Shown here one piece after another: positions 8,326 through 16,527 of a stretch of DNA of 64,000 nucleotides (positions within the stretch are counted from its first letter, which is position 1; every line of letters starts with the position of its first letter). The notes under the pieces are model-generated. The model made no database searches. It was given only the letters and a program-made list of their open reading frames with translations, and was not told the origin of the DNA. This stretch comes from Thiodiazotropha sp040506705. GTDB lineage: Bacteria; Pseudomonadota; Gammaproteobacteria; Chromatiales; Chromatiaceae. Location of the stretch: positions 1-64,000 of the forward strand of contig JBEVWG010000004.1 of assembly GCA_040506705.1 (NCBI GenBank). The letters run 5' to 3'. Both the position numbers and the translations under genes were made by a program.

Positions 8326-8979
8326 CTTGATGGTCGCTGTCGCAAATATTGTCGGCCATCATTGGATCAATAACTTTTACTGTTGAATTCCTGGGCCAAG
8401 GTATCTGGTGTTTGCTATTGGAATGCTGCGCCAGGACCTGACAAGCGGGTAATCTGGTTCAGATCGCGGGCGCTCGATTAGGGATCGAGCGCAAAGGGGT
8501 GAGCGAGAAAGGGCTTTTCAGCAAAAGGGACATTCGTGTGCTGCGGCAGATCTCAATCGGCTTGGTGCTACAATCTACCTTTGTCAGGATTCCAAGCGCA
8601 CTGCGACAACATGGCCAGGAGCGTGTTCTGATTCTGAAACAGTTCATACAATACCTTTTCACTGACCTAGATCTCGTTTCAGTAGGCCGAAGGAATGCAG
8701 TAAATCCATCACGATTTATTGACTGAATTTCAACTTGTGCTTGACAGATACTGTGGTCATCAGCTACTAATTTAATTGTAAAGCGATTTTCTTACCGACG
8801 TATCCCGGTATATGGATACAACTGCAGCACCTGCTGCACCCACCAAGTCATCGCTCCATCAGACTTGGCGCTTTTAAAGCGGGAGTTCTTTCCATATCAC
8901 TCAACCCTCAGGGGACAAACCATCCCTTGTGGGCATTGGTGCGTCTTCTGATTTTTTTCGATTAATTAGGAGATTCACT
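8326..8979 (+). other. Gene-free stretch with hairpins before the DUF3577 gene
   Basis: No open frame here resembles a protein on either strand. The stretch holds a perfect 9-bp hairpin (GCGCTCGAT, loop TAGGG, ATCGAGCGC at 8470-8492), a CAAGTC/GACTTG pair near 8847-8870 and a candidate promoter at 8741-8770. Just before the next gene come CCTCAGG-type and CCCTTGTGGG short palindromes (about 8906-8934) that could control its translation. It reads as a long regulated leader or a lost gene. Confidence 0.45.
8741..8770 (+). promoter_or_regulatory. Candidate sigma-70 promoter for the DUF3577 gene
   Basis: A perfect -35 box TTGACA is at 8741-8746 and TACTAA at 8765-8770 gives an 18-base spacer. 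It would give a leader of about 200 bases before the DUF3577 gene at 8980. Confidence 0.45.
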
Positions 8980-9591
8980 ATGAGCACTTCCAACAATCTG
9001 TATTTTGATCTGCACACTACTGGCCTTGGTTATTTGGGCAGAGCCCGTGAAGTCAAACCAAAAGCAGGCCAACGGTTCACACCGTTTTGGGCGGTATCAA
9101 TTTCTGCTTTTCATGGTCCTCGTGATGCCATTTCTTATGTTTTCTTTGATGTGAAAGCAACTGGCGCAGAGTCAGAGAAAGTCATCCAGGAATTTGAAGA
9201 TGTTATTAATGATAAGGAACACAAAGTTCTTGCCGGTTTCAATATTGGTGATATGTACCCAGACGAACCTTACGAAAAGGATGGTAAGTTGCGTGTCACC
9301 CTCAAAGGCCGGTTACTTCGGATCATGTGGGTCAAAGTAGATGGAAAAACTGTTTACTCCGCTCCCCAACCATCCGATACTGAAGGAGCGAAGGATGACG
9401 ACCAAACGCCTGCAGCAGTTTCAGCTGATCAGCAGGAAGCGAGTTCGGAATCCGATAAAGTTGACCAAGCCCATTCAGAGACCACTAGTGGCCCCATAAA
9501 TGGTAATGCGTACAGCCACTCTCCTGTGACAGACGGACAAGGATTGCCTGGCAGTTATTCTGTTAACATCCAGATGCCGTCTGAGTCATAA
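8980..9591 (+). CDS. STY4534-type (DUF3577) ICE replication protein
   Basis: A 203-residue protein of the DUF3577 family, annotated in related islands as STY4534 family ICE replication protein. The first 120 residues are the conserved part (YFDLHTTGLGYLGRAREVKP, then FWAVSISAFHGPRD and FFDVKATG), which resembles a single-strand-binding OB-like fold. The C-terminal 80 residues are acidic, Ser/Gln-rich and probably disordered. The ATG at 8980 follows TTAGGAGATTCAC; an upstream in-frame ATG at 8929 lies before the binding site and is rejected. The gene has its own promoter and a strong terminator, so it is probably expressed alone and highly. Confidence 0.85.
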   Translation: MSTSNNLYFDLHTTGLGYLGRAREVKPKAGQRFTPFWAVSISAFHGPRDAISYVFFDVKATGAESEKVIQEFEDVINDKEHKVLAGFNIGDMYPDEPYEKDGKLRVTLKGRLLRIMWVKVDGKTVYSAPQPSDTEGAKDDDQTPAAVSADQQEASSESDKVDQAHSETTSGPINGNAYSHSPVTDGQGLPGSYSVNIQMPSES

Positions 9592-9621
9592 ACCAATTGG
9601 AAATATCATGTTTCCTTGAAG

Positions 9622-9655
9622 AAAGCCCACACTCTTGAGTGCGGGCTTTTTTTTT
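9622..9655 (+). terminator. Strong rho-independent terminator
   Basis: AAAGCCCACACT (9622-9633) pairs with AGTGCGGGCTTT (9638-9649) with one mismatch around a CTTG loop, and nine T residues run from 9647 to 9655. It ends the DUF3577 transcript. Confidence 0.9.
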
Positions 9656-9948
9656 GCAGTATTGATCAATATCTTTTTTAGATGGTTCAAGCATTGTCAT
9701 ATCAAGGTTATACTGAACTGGATTTCATACCGCCGCGCCTCGGTATATTGGTGCACCATAGCGGCCTTGCCGCACCCAAGACTGTAACCGCACCCTGAAA
9801 ATACGGTCGAACCTTCGGGTTGGGTGTTGATACCAGGTATCTCCGACAAGATAATCCTGGTTTATTAAGACGCCCGTGAAGCGTTATCTTCAACGATAAG
9901 CACCGGAGGGTTTTTTACCCTTCGGTGCCCCTTACAGCTACGTCCTAC

Positions 9949-9991
9949 GGTCTTCCCGGATGATCTTGTATTGGGGTCATGCGGGAAGACC
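9949..9991 (+). repeat. Long imperfect hairpin in the transfer leader
   Basis: GGTCTTCCCG at 9949-9958 pairs perfectly with CGGGAAGACC at 9982-9991. The helix continues inward with TGATC-like pairing to give 17 bp with two mismatches around a 9-base loop. It is the strongest secondary structure of the leader before the transfer operon. Confidence 0.6.
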
Positions 9992-10197
9992 ATAGGTCTT
10001 CTTTCAGCAAAGCCGGTCGCCGTGGCCGGAATTTACGCGGCACCCTTTGTACGCAGTTAGCGTGCCTTCTCGATTGATCTGTCCGGCTTAAATCAGATCG
10101 AATGCGACTGGGTTGTAGCGAGAACCTTTGCAAAGGCCTTTCTTTAATCGAGCTGACGGCCAATTTAATTCGCATGGCCTGACGTGATTTCCATCCC

Positions 10198-10222
10198 GGC
10201 CAGCCCTTCGCTGGCCTTTTTT
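10198..10222 (+). terminator. Terminator or attenuator before the transfer operon
   Basis: GGCCAGC (10198-10204) pairs with GCTGGCC (10210-10216) around a CCTTC loop and six T residues follow (10217-10222). It lies 115 bases before the first transfer gene and on the same strand, so it either ends a leader RNA or must be read through for operon expression. Confidence 0.75.
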
Positions 10223-10336
10223 CTGCCTGCAATAAATGTTTTTGCCGCAAAAACTTTTTCCAGCGTCTTTTCTGATCTTTTGTGGCAGCCTAACCACGAG
10301 ACTTGATATCTGGACCTTAGCCATGCGAGTGAATCA

Positions 10337-10975
10337 ATGAGAGTAAACGTTTTGATGCTGTTGTTCGCAGTAATTGTTACACAAGATTGCCTGTCTCACG
10401 GATTGGATGACGTCGCTGCTGTAACAGACCGTGACGCTCGGTACACAGGCTATCGGAAAGCCCCGCCTTCTCCTGGCCAGATCAATCCGCTAGAGGCCCC
10501 AATGGGGCGTATTGCACCCGACTCTCTAACCGTTGAGCGTGCAATGAAGGATCTGCTTGCCGGTACCAGCTACACCCTGACGCAGGGCTTTACCGCGGAT
10601 CCAGAAATTCGTGTGTTGCTCGACGCAAGGCTGCCCCAGCACCAACGATCTCTCAAGCATTTCTCTGTTATAGAATCGCTCGCGATCATTGCAGGGAATC
10701 CTTGGTTGCTGGTTGTCGATCCTGTTCATAGGATGGTTTCATTTGAATTACCTTATCCCTACCAAGACGATCCTATTGTCACCAAATCTGGGCCACACAA
10801 TGGCCTGAAACTCCTGGGTTTCGAAGAATCAGAAACGAAGTCTGAACAGATTTATCCGCTCTCTCTCAGTGACAACTGTAAAACCATCTCACGTGATATG
10901 ACGGTTGCCTGGCCTCAGCGTGTTTATTGGTGTTACCCCCACGCATACAACAAACGAGGCCAGTGTCGTGACTAA
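10337..10975 (+). CDS. PilL N-terminal domain protein (TIGR03748 type)
   Basis: A 212-residue secreted protein with an N-terminal hydrophobic signal (VLMLLFAVIVTQDCLSHG). The segment LTVERAMKDLLAGTSYTL followed by HFSVIESLAIIAGNPWLLVVDP matches the PilL N-terminal domain that opens the transfer operon of PFGI-1-type ICEs (TIGR03748). PilL is linked to conjugative pilus function at the envelope. It overlaps the next gene by eight bases. It is the first gene after the hairpin-rich leader. Confidence 0.82.
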   Translation: MRVNVLMLLFAVIVTQDCLSHGLDDVAAVTDRDARYTGYRKAPPSPGQINPLEAPMGRIAPDSLTVERAMKDLLAGTSYTLTQGFTADPEIRVLLDARLPQHQRSLKHFSVIESLAIIAGNPWLLVVDPVHRMVSFELPYPYQDDPIVTKSGPHNGLKLLGFEESETKSEQIYPLSLSDNCKTISRDMTVAWPQRVYWCYPHAYNKRGQCRD

Positions 10976-11660
10976 TTATTTCTCTTCATTTTGCTCGACC
11001 TCCACCCGTGCTTTGGCGTTCTTCCTGAGCGCCACTTTTTTTTCGATCGCGTATGGTGATGAGGTCAAACAAACCGGTGTTGAAATATCAAATCTCAACT
11101 CTACCGCTGTTAATGCAGAGGCAATGGGGTTTGATGGTTGGGGACTGAGTGAGACCGAGACTGAGCGATATCAGCGCATCATGAAAGGCCCTCGAGGCAA
11201 TTGGACGCCAAACCTGAGTCCACTGCAGGTACTCGGAATCAATGCTGAGTCAGTTCAGGAGCGTCAACACTATGCTCGACGATTGGCCATCATCGAGCAC
11301 GATCGACTTGTGCGTGAACGCGCCTTTGAAAAAGCCTACTTGGCTGAGTACGCAAAGCTCTATCCGAATGCGCCTCTTTATGAGGGAGCCCCAGCCTTTG
11401 CGAAAACAAAGAAGGTAAAGCACCAAAGAAAGCGGGTTAATATCACGCTTCCCTGCGATATTCAGTCTGTCTGTTACAAGCGAATAGCACCAACCCTGGC
11501 AAAGGCGACGTCTAAACCGGTGGATCTTTACTTCTTTGGCGTCGAGTCAGTCGATGACATTCAAACCTGGGCGAGAGAGATCGGTATTGATCCTGATCGG
11601 GTGAGGCAAAAGCTCATAACTCTGAATGTTGGCGAAATAATGTCATCGTCTGGCGAATGA
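10968..11660 (+). CDS. TIGR03759 (PFL_4693) family ICE protein
   Basis: About 230 residues with a cleavable-looking signal (TRALAFFLSATFFSIAYG). The conserved part includes WGLSETETERYQRIMKGPRG and LSPLQVLGI, followed near the end by KPVDLYFFGVESVDDIQTWA, as in the TIGR03759 family. The GTG at 10968 is chosen because GAGG stands eight bases before it and the signal peptide starts there; an upstream ATG (10905) would put an unrelated tail in front. It overlaps the preceding pilL-N stop. It is a periplasmic part of the mating system with no defined role. Confidence 0.82.
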   Translation: MTNYFSSFCSTSTRALAFFLSATFFSIAYGDEVKQTGVEISNLNSTAVNAEAMGFDGWGLSETETERYQRIMKGPRGNWTPNLSPLQVLGINAESVQERQHYARRLAIIEHDRLVRERAFEKAYLAEYAKLYPNAPLYEGAPAFAKTKKVKHQRKRVNITLPCDIQSVCYKRIAPTLAKATSKPVDLYFFGVESVDDIQTWAREIGIDPDRVRQKLITLNVGEIMSSSGE

Positions 11661-12190
11661 TGTTTATCTCCTCTACAAAACTAAGATTTATTTTCGCATT
11701 GACGATGATGCTTGGGGCGTCGTCTGTCTCATCGAATCAGAGTATCCCCTCGCGAGAGGAACTCAAAACCGTTGCGACGTCAATTGCTAAACACTACGGC
11801 CTATCAGCGGATTTGATTCACGCTTTGATAACCGTAGAGTCAGACTGGCAGCCTTCTGTGGTGTCTAAGAAAGGCGCGGTTGGGCTTATGCAGCTTATGC
11901 CGGCCACTGCTGAGCGATTTGCAGTCGTGGATTCCTACGACCCTTATCAAAACCTGCAGGGAGGAATGCGATATCTACGTTTTCTGTTCAACAGGTTCCA
12001 TGGCCGGCTAGACCTTGTCTTGGCAGCATACAATGCCGGTGAGAATGCTGTTGATCGATACAATGGCATACCCCCGTATTCTGAAACACAAGCGTATGTC
12101 CATAAAGTTCTAAAACTGTATGGCGCTCCAGCGTTTCCTGTGAGATCAGTACGTCGAATCAGAAGCTATCACCTGATGAGGGTCATGTGA
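11657..12190 (+). CDS. Lytic transglycosylase of the transfer system
   Basis: A 177-residue SLT-type lytic transglycosylase. A signal peptide (FIFALTMMLGASSVSSNQ) is followed by the catalytic Glu at residue 61 in ALITVESDWQP, then GAVGLMQLMPATAERF and the AAYNAGENAVDRY motif. These enzymes cut peptidoglycan to let the secretion channel through the wall (VirB1 role). The ATG overlaps the TGA of the previous gene (ATGA). In close relatives a TIGR03765 gene usually comes next; here TraD follows directly. Confidence 0.9.
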   Translation: MMFISSTKLRFIFALTMMLGASSVSSNQSIPSREELKTVATSIAKHYGLSADLIHALITVESDWQPSVVSKKGAVGLMQLMPATAERFAVVDSYDPYQNLQGGMRYLRFLFNRFHGRLDLVLAAYNAGENAVDRYNGIPPYSETQAYVHKVLKLYGAPAFPVRSVRRIRSYHLMRVM

Positions 12191-14403
12191 TGGCGGTAGG
12201 AGGCAATTTCCCGCTTCAATCACTTCTCAGGCCACCTGTGGAGCTCTATACAGCGATGGTAGCTGTACCGATCGGGGGTCTTCTGATTTACAGCCCCTAT
12301 ATCACCTTGTTAACACCCACTACGGCTATGACTTCTGGGGGGTTGATGATACTTGCCGGGTGCTGGCGCGCTATACAGGGATTTAAGGTCATCCGGTACC
12401 GAAAACGGTTGACTCGATTGCCTCGATACGCCTTGACCAGTCATAAGATTCCTGTTTCTAAACGAAAGTTGTTCTTGGGGAGAGGCTTTGTATGGAAACA
12501 AATGCACGTTCAGAGACTGAGAGATATCCGCCTTTTTGGAGATCAGTACACGCAGCTATCTGGTATGAATGCCTGGATACGGTCGCGTCCCATCGCCTGG
12601 GAGACTACTTGGCTACTGAAACGCGTTGGTGATGCACTACTCTGGGATAGTCCGTTCAATCCCTGGCGTCCACGACCCGATATCGGCGGAAAACCTGAGA
12701 TCCATGCGGTTGGCCTGCTGGAAGGTGAGCGGGATCAATACCAAGATCTCTCCGAGCGGGTAGGGCACACCCTGGTGCTGGGTACCACTCGCGTTGGAAA
12801 GACTCGTTTGGCCGAGATTCTGATTACTCAGGATATTCACCGAGGGGATGTGGTGATTGTCTTTGACCCCAAAGGGGATGCGGAATTGATGACCCGTACC
12901 TTCGTTGAAGCACGCAAGGCCGGCAGGCCTTGCTATATCTTTCATCTCGGATATCCAGACATCAGTGCCAGATACAACGCTGTAGGTAACTTCGAGCGTG
13001 TCACAGAGGTGGCGACTCGGATATCTGATCAGCTTCCGAGTCAAGGTAATTCTGCTGCTTTTAAAGAGTTCGCCTGGCGATTTGTCAACATCGTTGCTCG
13101 CGCACTTGTCGCCTTGGGTAAACGACCTGATTACAACCTGATATCCAGATACATCTTTAATATCGATCCGTTGTTGGTTGAGTATGGAATGATGTCACTG
13201 GGCCTGAATGGTGACAAGGGTTGGGAACAGCATGTTGCAATGCTTGAATCGAATGTTGACGAAAAGAAGCTTCCGCAAGCGCTTAAAGGTCGGAATCATA
13301 CGGCGATTGCCATCCTTAGGTACACGCAACAGAAAGAAATCTATGATCCTATCTTGGAAGGCCTATTAGGCGCATTTCGATATGATCGAACCTACTACGA
13401 CAAGATCATTTCGTCTGTGGGTCCCTTACTTGAGAAGCTAACAACTGGCCAGGTCGCAGAACTCATTGCACCGAACTACTTCGATCTCAAGGATGAACGC
13501 CCCATCTTTGATTGGTATTCTGTCATACAGCAGCGAGCTGTTGTTTATGTCGGCTTAGATTGTCTTTCCGATGCAATCGTCGGGGGAGCGGTCGGCGCCT
13601 CGATGTTTGCCGATTTAACGTCTGTCTCAGGCCGAATCTATAAGCATGGTACTGAATCCCAGCTACCCGATATCGGTGAGGCTGATCCAAAACTTCCTCC
13701 ACCCAAAATTGCCCTCCATGGTGATGAATTTAATGAGCTTGTGGGATCTCAATTCATCCCAATGATCAATAAAGCCGGTGGATCCGGATTTCAGTTTACC
13801 GGTTACACGCAAACCGGTGATGACATTATTGCCGGAATTGGTGATGTGCATAAAGCTGGTGTGATTCAAGGCAACTTTAATACGTTGGTAATGTTGCGTG
13901 TAAAAAATAAACAGACCTCAGAATTTTTGACGAATCAACTGCCATCAGTACAAATAAGCCAGCATATGTTGGTCAGTGGTGTCAATGATAGCTCTGACCC
14001 AGATTCTGATACTCACTTTACATCTCGCAATGAAGATCGCATCACGACGCAAGATGTGCCGATGCTCGAGCCTGCAGATTTGACGGCTTTGCCAAAAGGC
14101 CAGGCCTTTGCCTTTATAGAGGGTGGAAAGCTTCTCAAATTACGTCTACCGCTGCCTGTGAAGGAGAAAGATGATCTCCCGTCGGATATTAAGCGGGTAG
14201 CGCAAGCAATGCGAGAAACCTACAAACCAACGACACCTGAACATTGGTACGCAAAAGCGGAGCCAGATTGGTGGGGAGGAGGGCAAATCACCTCAAATAA
14301 TGATCAGCATTCGTCTGGCGCTAATTTCAGTGGCGCGTTGACTGAGATGGGTAGTGACTCACCTGACGACACCAGTCACAGCAACGATATGATGGGTATC
14401 TAA
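12190..14403 (+). CDS. traD: TraD-type conjugative coupling ATPase
   Basis: A 737-residue type IV coupling protein of the ICE TraD group. Two hydrophobic segments lie in the first 65 residues. Walker A is GTTRVGKTR at 198-206, and the Walker B-like VFDPKGD follows near 224-230. The RecA-like core continues to about residue 650 (ALHGDEFNELVG, GNFNTLVMLRVKN), and a short acidic, Asn/Ser-rich tail follows. It would link DNA and relaxase to the channel at the inner membrane. The ATG at 12190 overlaps the previous TGA (TGATG); a GTG three bases earlier is the alternative. Confidence 0.92.
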   Translation: MAVGGNFPLQSLLRPPVELYTAMVAVPIGGLLIYSPYITLLTPTTAMTSGGLMILAGCWRAIQGFKVIRYRKRLTRLPRYALTSHKIPVSKRKLFLGRGFVWKQMHVQRLRDIRLFGDQYTQLSGMNAWIRSRPIAWETTWLLKRVGDALLWDSPFNPWRPRPDIGGKPEIHAVGLLEGERDQYQDLSERVGHTLVLGTTRVGKTRLAEILITQDIHRGDVVIVFDPKGDAELMTRTFVEARKAGRPCYIFHLGYPDISARYNAVGNFERVTEVATRISDQLPSQGNSAAFKEFAWRFVNIVARALVALGKRPDYNLISRYIFNIDPLLVEYGMMSLGLNGDKGWEQHVAMLESNVDEKKLPQALKGRNHTAIAILRYTQQKEIYDPILEGLLGAFRYDRTYYDKIISSVGPLLEKLTTGQVAELIAPNYFDLKDERPIFDWYSVIQQRAVVYVGLDCLSDAIVGGAVGASMFADLTSVSGRIYKHGTESQLPDIGEADPKLPPPKIALHGDEFNELVGSQFIPMINKAGGSGFQFTGYTQTGDDIIAGIGDVHKAGVIQGNFNTLVMLRVKNKQTSEFLTNQLPSVQISQHMLVSGVNDSSDPDSDTHFTSRNEDRITTQDVPMLEPADLTALPKGQAFAFIEGGKLLKLRLPLPVKEKDDLPSDIKRVAQAMRETYKPTTPEHWYAKAEPDWWGGGQITSNNDQHSSGANFSGALTEMGSDSPDDTSHSNDMMGI

Positions 14404-15116
14404 TGGCCAGTACAGCAACCGCGTCCAATCATCCTCAGCACAAAAAACGAGAGATCCGTGAGCGTCGGACTGGCGTGATCAGTAATACCTTTAATCTGAT
14501 CATTTCACTCTTAGGTTGGATGGTGCTTGCCCTAATCTTGAATATTGTTGTTGAAGTGGCGGGCATTGCGTTCAACTGGTGGGAGTTAAGTGGGTCACAA
14601 CACGCAAGACAAGTGCTGGTTCAAGAGCTGAATTGGCTGAACAGTGACTTCAAGCAGGCCTTAGGTAATCCGCTTTCAATCGCACTCACTGCGAGTAAAG
14701 CGTTTTATCAAGTCATTTGGGTTTGGGACGGTGAAGATTTTGGCCAGGCCATACTGGGATCTATTGGCAGTGGTTCCCTTTACGATTATTTCAGAGCTGC
14801 CCTATGGACGATTCAAGTCTTTGCCGTCAGGTTGGTGGTAATTCTGTTCTCATTACCGATTTTCATAGCGTTTGGCCTCGTGGCATTGACAGATGGTCTG
14901 TTACAACGCGACTTAAGACGATTTGGAGGAGGGAGAGAGTCCGGCTATATCTGGCATCACGCCATGAGAATGCTTAAACCATCGATTATCGCACCGGTGG
15001 TCATTTACTTGGGCCTTCCGATTTCAATACACCCCAACCTGGTAGTACTGCCGTTCGCGGTGATCTTTTCCATCTCGCTATGGATTGGTGCCGCTTGGTT
15101 TAAAAAATATCTCTAA
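14403..15116 (+). CDS. TIGR03747 family ICE membrane protein
   Basis: A 237-residue integral membrane protein. After a basic N-terminus (KKREIRERRTG) come hydrophobic helices near residues 28-52, about 138-165 and two more near the end. The sequence around NWWELSGSQHARQVLVQEL matches TIGR03747 (PFL_4697), which always follows traD in this ICE class. It overlaps the traD stop (TAATG). Its exact role in the inner membrane complex is unknown. Confidence 0.85.
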   Translation: MASTATASNHPQHKKREIRERRTGVISNTFNLIISLLGWMVLALILNIVVEVAGIAFNWWELSGSQHARQVLVQELNWLNSDFKQALGNPLSIALTASKAFYQVIWVWDGEDFGQAILGSIGSGSLYDYFRAALWTIQVFAVRLVVILFSLPIFIAFGLVALTDGLLQRDLRRFGGGRESGYIWHHAMRMLKPSIIAPVVIYLGLPISIHPNLVVLPFAVIFSISLWIGAAWFKKYL

Positions 15117-15126
15117 GGAGTAATCG

Positions 15127-15426
15127 ATGAATCGTTTTGGGATGATTTTAGTGAGTGCATTTTTATCGGTGCCCAGTTGTGCTTTGTTTGCTGATGCTTC
15201 AGGAGAAAAAGCATCATTACAAAGGCTTGCTTGGGAAGTTCATGCCATGGAGCAATTGCTGCAAGAAGCAGAAAGCATGGCCGATCCTGCCGCCCGTTAT
15301 CCATTTCGTTACGACTATTTGCGCCAGGATTTGTTGACGATCAGGCATGGTATCGAGGCCTACATCAGTACACCACAAGACAGGCCTGTGAATCTAAACA
15401 AACTGAAAGGAAACTATAGGCGCTAA
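15127..15426 (+). CDS. RAQPRD family ICE protein
   Basis: A 99-residue exported protein of the RAQPRD family (TIGR01690). It has a signal peptide (ILVSAFLSVPSCALFA) and a helical body (LAWEVHAMEQLLQEAES). The motif that names the family appears in divergent form as TPQDRP before LKGNYRR at the C-terminus. AAGGAG precedes the ATG at 15127. It belongs to the conserved membrane-protein block between TraD and the VirB8-like protein. Confidence 0.82.
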   Translation: MNRFGMILVSAFLSVPSCALFADASGEKASLQRLAWEVHAMEQLLQEAESMADPAARYPFRYDYLRQDLLTIRHGIEAYISTPQDRPVNLNKLKGNYRR

Positions 15427-15429
15427 CTC

Positions 15430-15672
15430 ATGGGCAATACCCTTGCTTCAGTTATTACGGCTTTTGAAACCTATGCAGGATCCAGTGCGGCCAGTATTGC
15501 TCAATATATTGTGTTTTTTCTAGCGAGCTTGTTTTTTGTTTGGACTGCCTTTCAATTGCTTGGTTATTACAGAACGTGGGTATTAGGAAGTTTTACTTTT
15601 TTTGAAATGGCAATGTATCTGTTGAGAAACATGATTCTCTTAGTCATTGTCGTTGCTTTTATTCTTCAATAG
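15430..15672 (+). CDS. TIGR03758 (DUF3262) small membrane protein
   Basis: An 80-residue protein with two hydrophobic helices (about 20-45 and 60-80) separated by GYYRTWVLGSFTFFEM. It matches TIGR03758 (PFL_4701) by sequence and position. It follows the RAQPRD stop by three bases, so the two are almost certainly co-translated. Confidence 0.82.
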   Translation: MGNTLASVITAFETYAGSSAASIAQYIVFFLASLFFVWTAFQLLGYYRTWVLGSFTFFEMAMYLLRNMILLVIVVAFILQ

Positions 15673-15693
15673 ACGTTCAGGAGGACTTATACG

Positions 15694-16092
15694 ATGACAC
15701 ATGTAAATAAATTCATTAACTCGATGGTTGGAAATCCAGGAAGCCTTTTCTCAGTGATTTTGATGTTCGTTCTGATCTCTCTGTTGTTTCTAGCACCAGA
15801 AGCCATGGCGACTCAACCTGCATTACCCGATATTGGATCGGGTGGTGCGGATGATTTATTGGAACAAAGTGCAGGTACCACCCAACAAGGTATGTTTTAT
15901 GCCATTTGGGTCGTTGGCATTCTACTGATATTTGTACCGGCGTATTTCCTCATCGGTGCTTTTGCTGATTGGATGAAAGGTCGTAAAGAGCTCGGCGAAG
16001 TCGGTGCGGTGATCATTGTCGGGGTTGTGATTGTTGTTGCAGGCATGTGGTTACTATCAACCGCATCGGACCTCACAAACACAGGTATTTAA
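15694..16092 (+). CDS. TIGR03745 family membrane protein, likely pilin-like
   Basis: A 132-residue protein of TIGR03745 (PFL_4702). A long hydrophobic leader (SLFSVILMFVLISLLFLAPEAMA) ends in an AMA-type cleavage site, and two further transmembrane helices frame GAFADWMKGRKELGEVGA. This layout, a cleaved leader plus two helices around a basic loop, resembles VirB2/TrbC-type pilins; that equivalence is inferred. GGAGG precedes the ATG. A very stable hairpin directly follows the stop and may protect the upstream message. Confidence 0.82.
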   Translation: MTHVNKFINSMVGNPGSLFSVILMFVLISLLFLAPEAMATQPALPDIGSGGADDLLEQSAGTTQQGMFYAIWVVGILLIFVPAYFLIGAFADWMKGRKELGEVGAVIIVGVVIVVAGMWLLSTASDLTNTGI

Positions 16093-16101
16093 ACAAAACA
16101 C

Positions 16102-16141
16102 AAGAACAACAATGGTCGGTTGACTGACCATTGTTGTTCTT
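16102..16141 (+). terminator. Very stable intercistronic hairpin within the transfer operon
   Basis: AAGAACAACAATGGTC (16102-16117) pairs perfectly with GACCATTGTTGTTCTT (16126-16141); two more pairs can form inside, leaving a TTGA loop. It lies nine bases after the TIGR03745 stop and only 18 bases before the next start. No T run beyond two bases follows. It could attenuate transcription or stabilise the upstream pilin-like message. Confidence 0.7.
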
Positions 16142-16158
16142 AACCTCGGATAGACGCT

Positions 16159-16527
16159 ATGAGAGAAATTCCAGATTTAGCACCAAATCGTATGGACCGC
16201 GTTCCGATTGTTGTTATGAGCTGTACTGCCAAAGAAGTGGAGATGGCCTTTGGTGTATCGCTCGTAGCCAGTATCGTACTTGGTTTAATAAGCGGTATTT
16301 TTTTTGGAATGGGAATCGGAGTCACGATTGGGGCAGTTATATTCCTTGGTGGATCATTTGGCACGATGCGGATACTGGCCTATGTAAAGCGAGGTAAACC
16401 GGAAGGCTATTATCTCCAACAAATGCAGATCTACAAACAGAACATGGGGTTTGGAAAGGCGCCATTTATCTATAGACCTGAGTACTACGAAGGATTTAGA
16501 ACCGCTTTACAAGGAGATAAAGGATGA
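16159..16527 (+). CDS. TIGR03750 (DUF3487) family transfer protein
   Basis: A 122-residue protein with two adjacent hydrophobic helices (GVSLVASIVLGLISGIFFG and VTIGAVIFLGGSFG) and a basic C-terminal tail (GKPEGYYLQQMQIYKQ). The N-terminus REIPDLAPNRMDRVPIVVM and overall plan match TIGR03750, which resembles VirB3/TraL. The ATG at 16159 lies just after the 16102-16141 hairpin, whose folding could limit access to its ribosome binding site. It overlaps the next gene by four bases. Confidence 0.83.
   Translation: MREIPDLAPNRMDRVPIVVMSCTAKEVEMAFGVSLVASIVLGLISGIFFGMGIGVTIGAVIFLGGSFGTMRILAYVKRGKPEGYYLQQMQIYKQNMGFGKAPFIYRPEYYEGFRTALQGDKG

Larger units (their letters stand above)
9700..10336 (+). 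ncRNA. Structured non-coding leader of the transfer operon
   Basis: No gene is seen in about 640 bases. The strand that continues into the transfer operon holds a series of hairpins: GCGGC-CTT-GCCGC (about 9761-9773), AACC-TTCG-GGTT (about 9811-9822), GCACCGGAGGGT with ACCCTTCGGTGC (9900-9928), a long stem at 9949-9991 (17 bp with two mismatches), GATCTG/CAGATC (about 10076-10099), CCTTTGCAAAGG (10125-10136) and a terminator (10198-10222). A run like this just upstream of the type IV secretion operon suggests a cis-acting leader with conditional termination, a separate small RNA, or an origin of transfer. The class is inferred from structure only. Confidence 0.45.

Noticed and set aside
8459..8726. 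Overlapping open frames on both strands in the gap before the DUF3577 gene
   Set aside because: Neither product resembles a protein, both cross a perfect hairpin, and there is no ribosome binding site; treated as leader sequence.
9945..10324. Minus-strand open frames of 78-101 codons in the transfer leader
   Set aside because: They run through the hairpins and the terminator, have low-complexity basic products and lack start signals.
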